Assembly: GCA_937892085.1 (NCBI GenBank)
Contig: CALAVD010000462.1
Location: 1 to 5,254 of the forward strand
DNA length: 5,254 nt
Direction: 5' to 3'
Origin: an uncultured Prevotellaceae bacterium
GTDB lineage: Bacteria; Bacteroidota; Bacteroidia; Bacteroidales; Muribaculaceae
The notes beneath the pieces were generated by a model, which did no database searches, had not been told where the DNA came from, and was given only the letters and a program-made list of their open reading frames with translations. Positions 4,873-5,254 of this stretch are shown one piece after another. The first letter of the stretch is position 1, and each line of letters starts with the position of its first letter. A program made the translations under genes and the position numbers.

Positions 4873-5027
4873 AGCGTAAACGTAGCAATACTCTTAAATC
4901 TTTCGTAAGTTTTACGAGCTTTTGCCACTTCGGCCTTCGACACGGGAGTGGGATGTTCAACGCTTTCTCTGAAGCGCTCGGCATCTTTGCCTTTCAGCAC
5001 AGGTGTTTCTTTAATCGGTCTTGCCAT
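4869..5027 (-). CDS. Small (52 aa) protein, putative antitoxin partner of the GNAT toxin
   Basis: It starts MARPIKETPVLKGKDAERFR and continues with a charged helical stretch VSKAEVAKARKTYERFK. A frame from 5093 would cover the promoter, whereas the ATG at 5027 has a good Shine-Dalgarno (GGAGG about 8 nt upstream), so I choose 5027. Similar small proteins beginning MA(R/K)PIK-TPVL-GKDA before GNAT genes are familiar to me from Bacteroidetes, and they would be the antitoxin by position. It has no evident ribbon-helix-helix domain of the DUF1778 type and is much shorter than those antitoxins (about 90 aa), so it may neutralise by direct binding without the usual DNA-binding part. It overlaps the GNAT start by 4 bp. 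Confidence 0.75.
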   Translation of the reverse strand: MARPIKETPVLKGKDAERFRESVEHPTPVSKAEVAKARKTYERFKSIATFTL

Positions 5028-5028
5028 A

Positions 5029-5042
5029 ATTTTATCCTCCGT
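5029..5042 (-). promoter_or_regulatory. Strong Shine-Dalgarno deciding the start of the small antitoxin gene
   Basis: On the minus strand GGAGG precedes the ATG at 5027 by about 8 nt. Strong Shine-Dalgarno sites are uncommon in Bacteroidetes, so this one is informative about the start and suggests high translation of the antitoxin. Confidence 0.7.
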
Positions 5043-5059
5043 TAAGTATATACTGCCTT

Positions 5060-5093
5060 GCAAAGGTAAATATTCTTTTTGGGATAGTTGCAA
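5060..5093 (-). promoter_or_regulatory. Bacteroidetes-type promoter of the small antitoxin-GNAT operon
   Basis: On the minus strand TTGCAA (5088-5093) is followed after 19 nt by TACCTTTGC (5060-5068), an excellent match to the -33 and -7 boxes. Repeat B' starts 32 bp beyond the -33 box, nearly the same distance as at the mntA promoter. Confidence 0.8.
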
Positions 5094-5125
5094 TAATTGA
5101 GCTAAATTCGAAAGAAAAATGCGAT

Positions 5126-5254
5126 TTTTGCCGAATGTGGTAGGAGTTTTGAGCCGCCGAAGGCCTCTAACCTCTAACCGCTCAACTCTAACCTTTGAAA
5201 ATCAAAAGAAATAACCGCTTGCGGTCTTTTGATTTTCAAACACTGGTGGTTCAA
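5126..5254 (-). repeat. Hairpin repeat B' (copy 2), cut by the window end
   Basis: It aligns with 2488-2615 over its full visible length with only a few differences. The hairpin arms 5194-5208 and 5226-5240 pair perfectly over 15 bp (the wobble of copy 1 is a true A-T pair here), continue in ACCGC/GCGGT (5214-5218, 5221-5225), and keep the one-sided AAATA bulge. The copy runs to the last base of the window, so its right boundary, and whether hairpin H follows as it does at copy 1, cannot be seen. Confidence 0.82.

Larger units (their letters stand above)
4181..5254 (-). mobile_element. Putative cassette 2: B' - small antitoxin - GNAT toxin - A'
   Basis: Same plan as the unit at 1603-2615 (B, promoter, small gene, effector, A) with an unrelated gene pair inside. 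The right end is cut by the window, so B' may extend further. Mobility is inferred from the shared architecture; no transposase or integrase is visible. Confidence 0.45.

Noticed and set aside
5028..5093. N-terminal extension of the small antitoxin to an ATG at 5093
   Set aside because: The extension would include the -7/-33 promoter and the Shine-Dalgarno; the ATG at 5027 with GGAGG is the better start.

Overview
**Organism.** From about 560 to 5254 the window looks like Bacteroidales DNA (Prevotella/Bacteroides/Muribaculaceae type). The evidence is three promoters of the Bacteroidetes class (TTG or TTTG, 19-20 nt, then TAnnTTTG), a secreted GLUG-type protein with the DGYYLIGSA start and YNLMGQPVG tail usual in that order, and moderate-to-low GC. 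Bases 1 to about 550 are different: strongly GC-rich and phage-like. They encode the C-terminus of a phage replication protein and the N-terminus of a DnaC-type helicase loader, probably from a high-GC host (inference).

**Layout.** (1) 1-342: partial dnaC-like gene, minus strand, running off the left edge. (2) 287-1495: one uninterrupted minus-strand ORF that is visibly two unrelated proteins joined near base 550, either an assembly chimera or an illegitimate recombination. (3) 1603-2615: structured repeat A, then a HEPN/MNT (HepT/MntA) toxin-antitoxin operon on the minus strand, then hairpin repeat B. (4) 2647-4183: a segment bounded by two identical 33-bp hairpins (H, H'). It holds a plus-strand hypothetical gene, a tRNA-like inverted repeat, and a minus-strand operon of a two-TM membrane protein and an ASCH-domain protein with its own promoter and terminator. 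(5) 4181-5254: repeat A' (about 83% identical to A), a second, unrelated toxin-antitoxin operon (GNAT acetyltransferase plus a 52-aa partner), then repeat B', cut by the window end.

**Main point.** Two non-homologous toxin-antitoxin operons sit in the same orientation between the same pair of flanking repeats. A starts 4-6 bp after the toxin stop codon, and B lies about 32-35 bp upstream of the promoter -33 element. Both repeats fold into strong hairpins. The main stem of A differs between copies by two compensatory base-pair changes, which indicates selection on the fold. This resembles a gene-cassette array with structured boundary sites, but the canonical integron attC core sites are not evident. 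The middle ASCH/membrane operon, bounded by H copies and in the same orientation, may be a third unit. Each two-gene operon is translationally coupled by overlapping start and stop codons and carries its own promoter, as expected for mobile self-contained cassettes.
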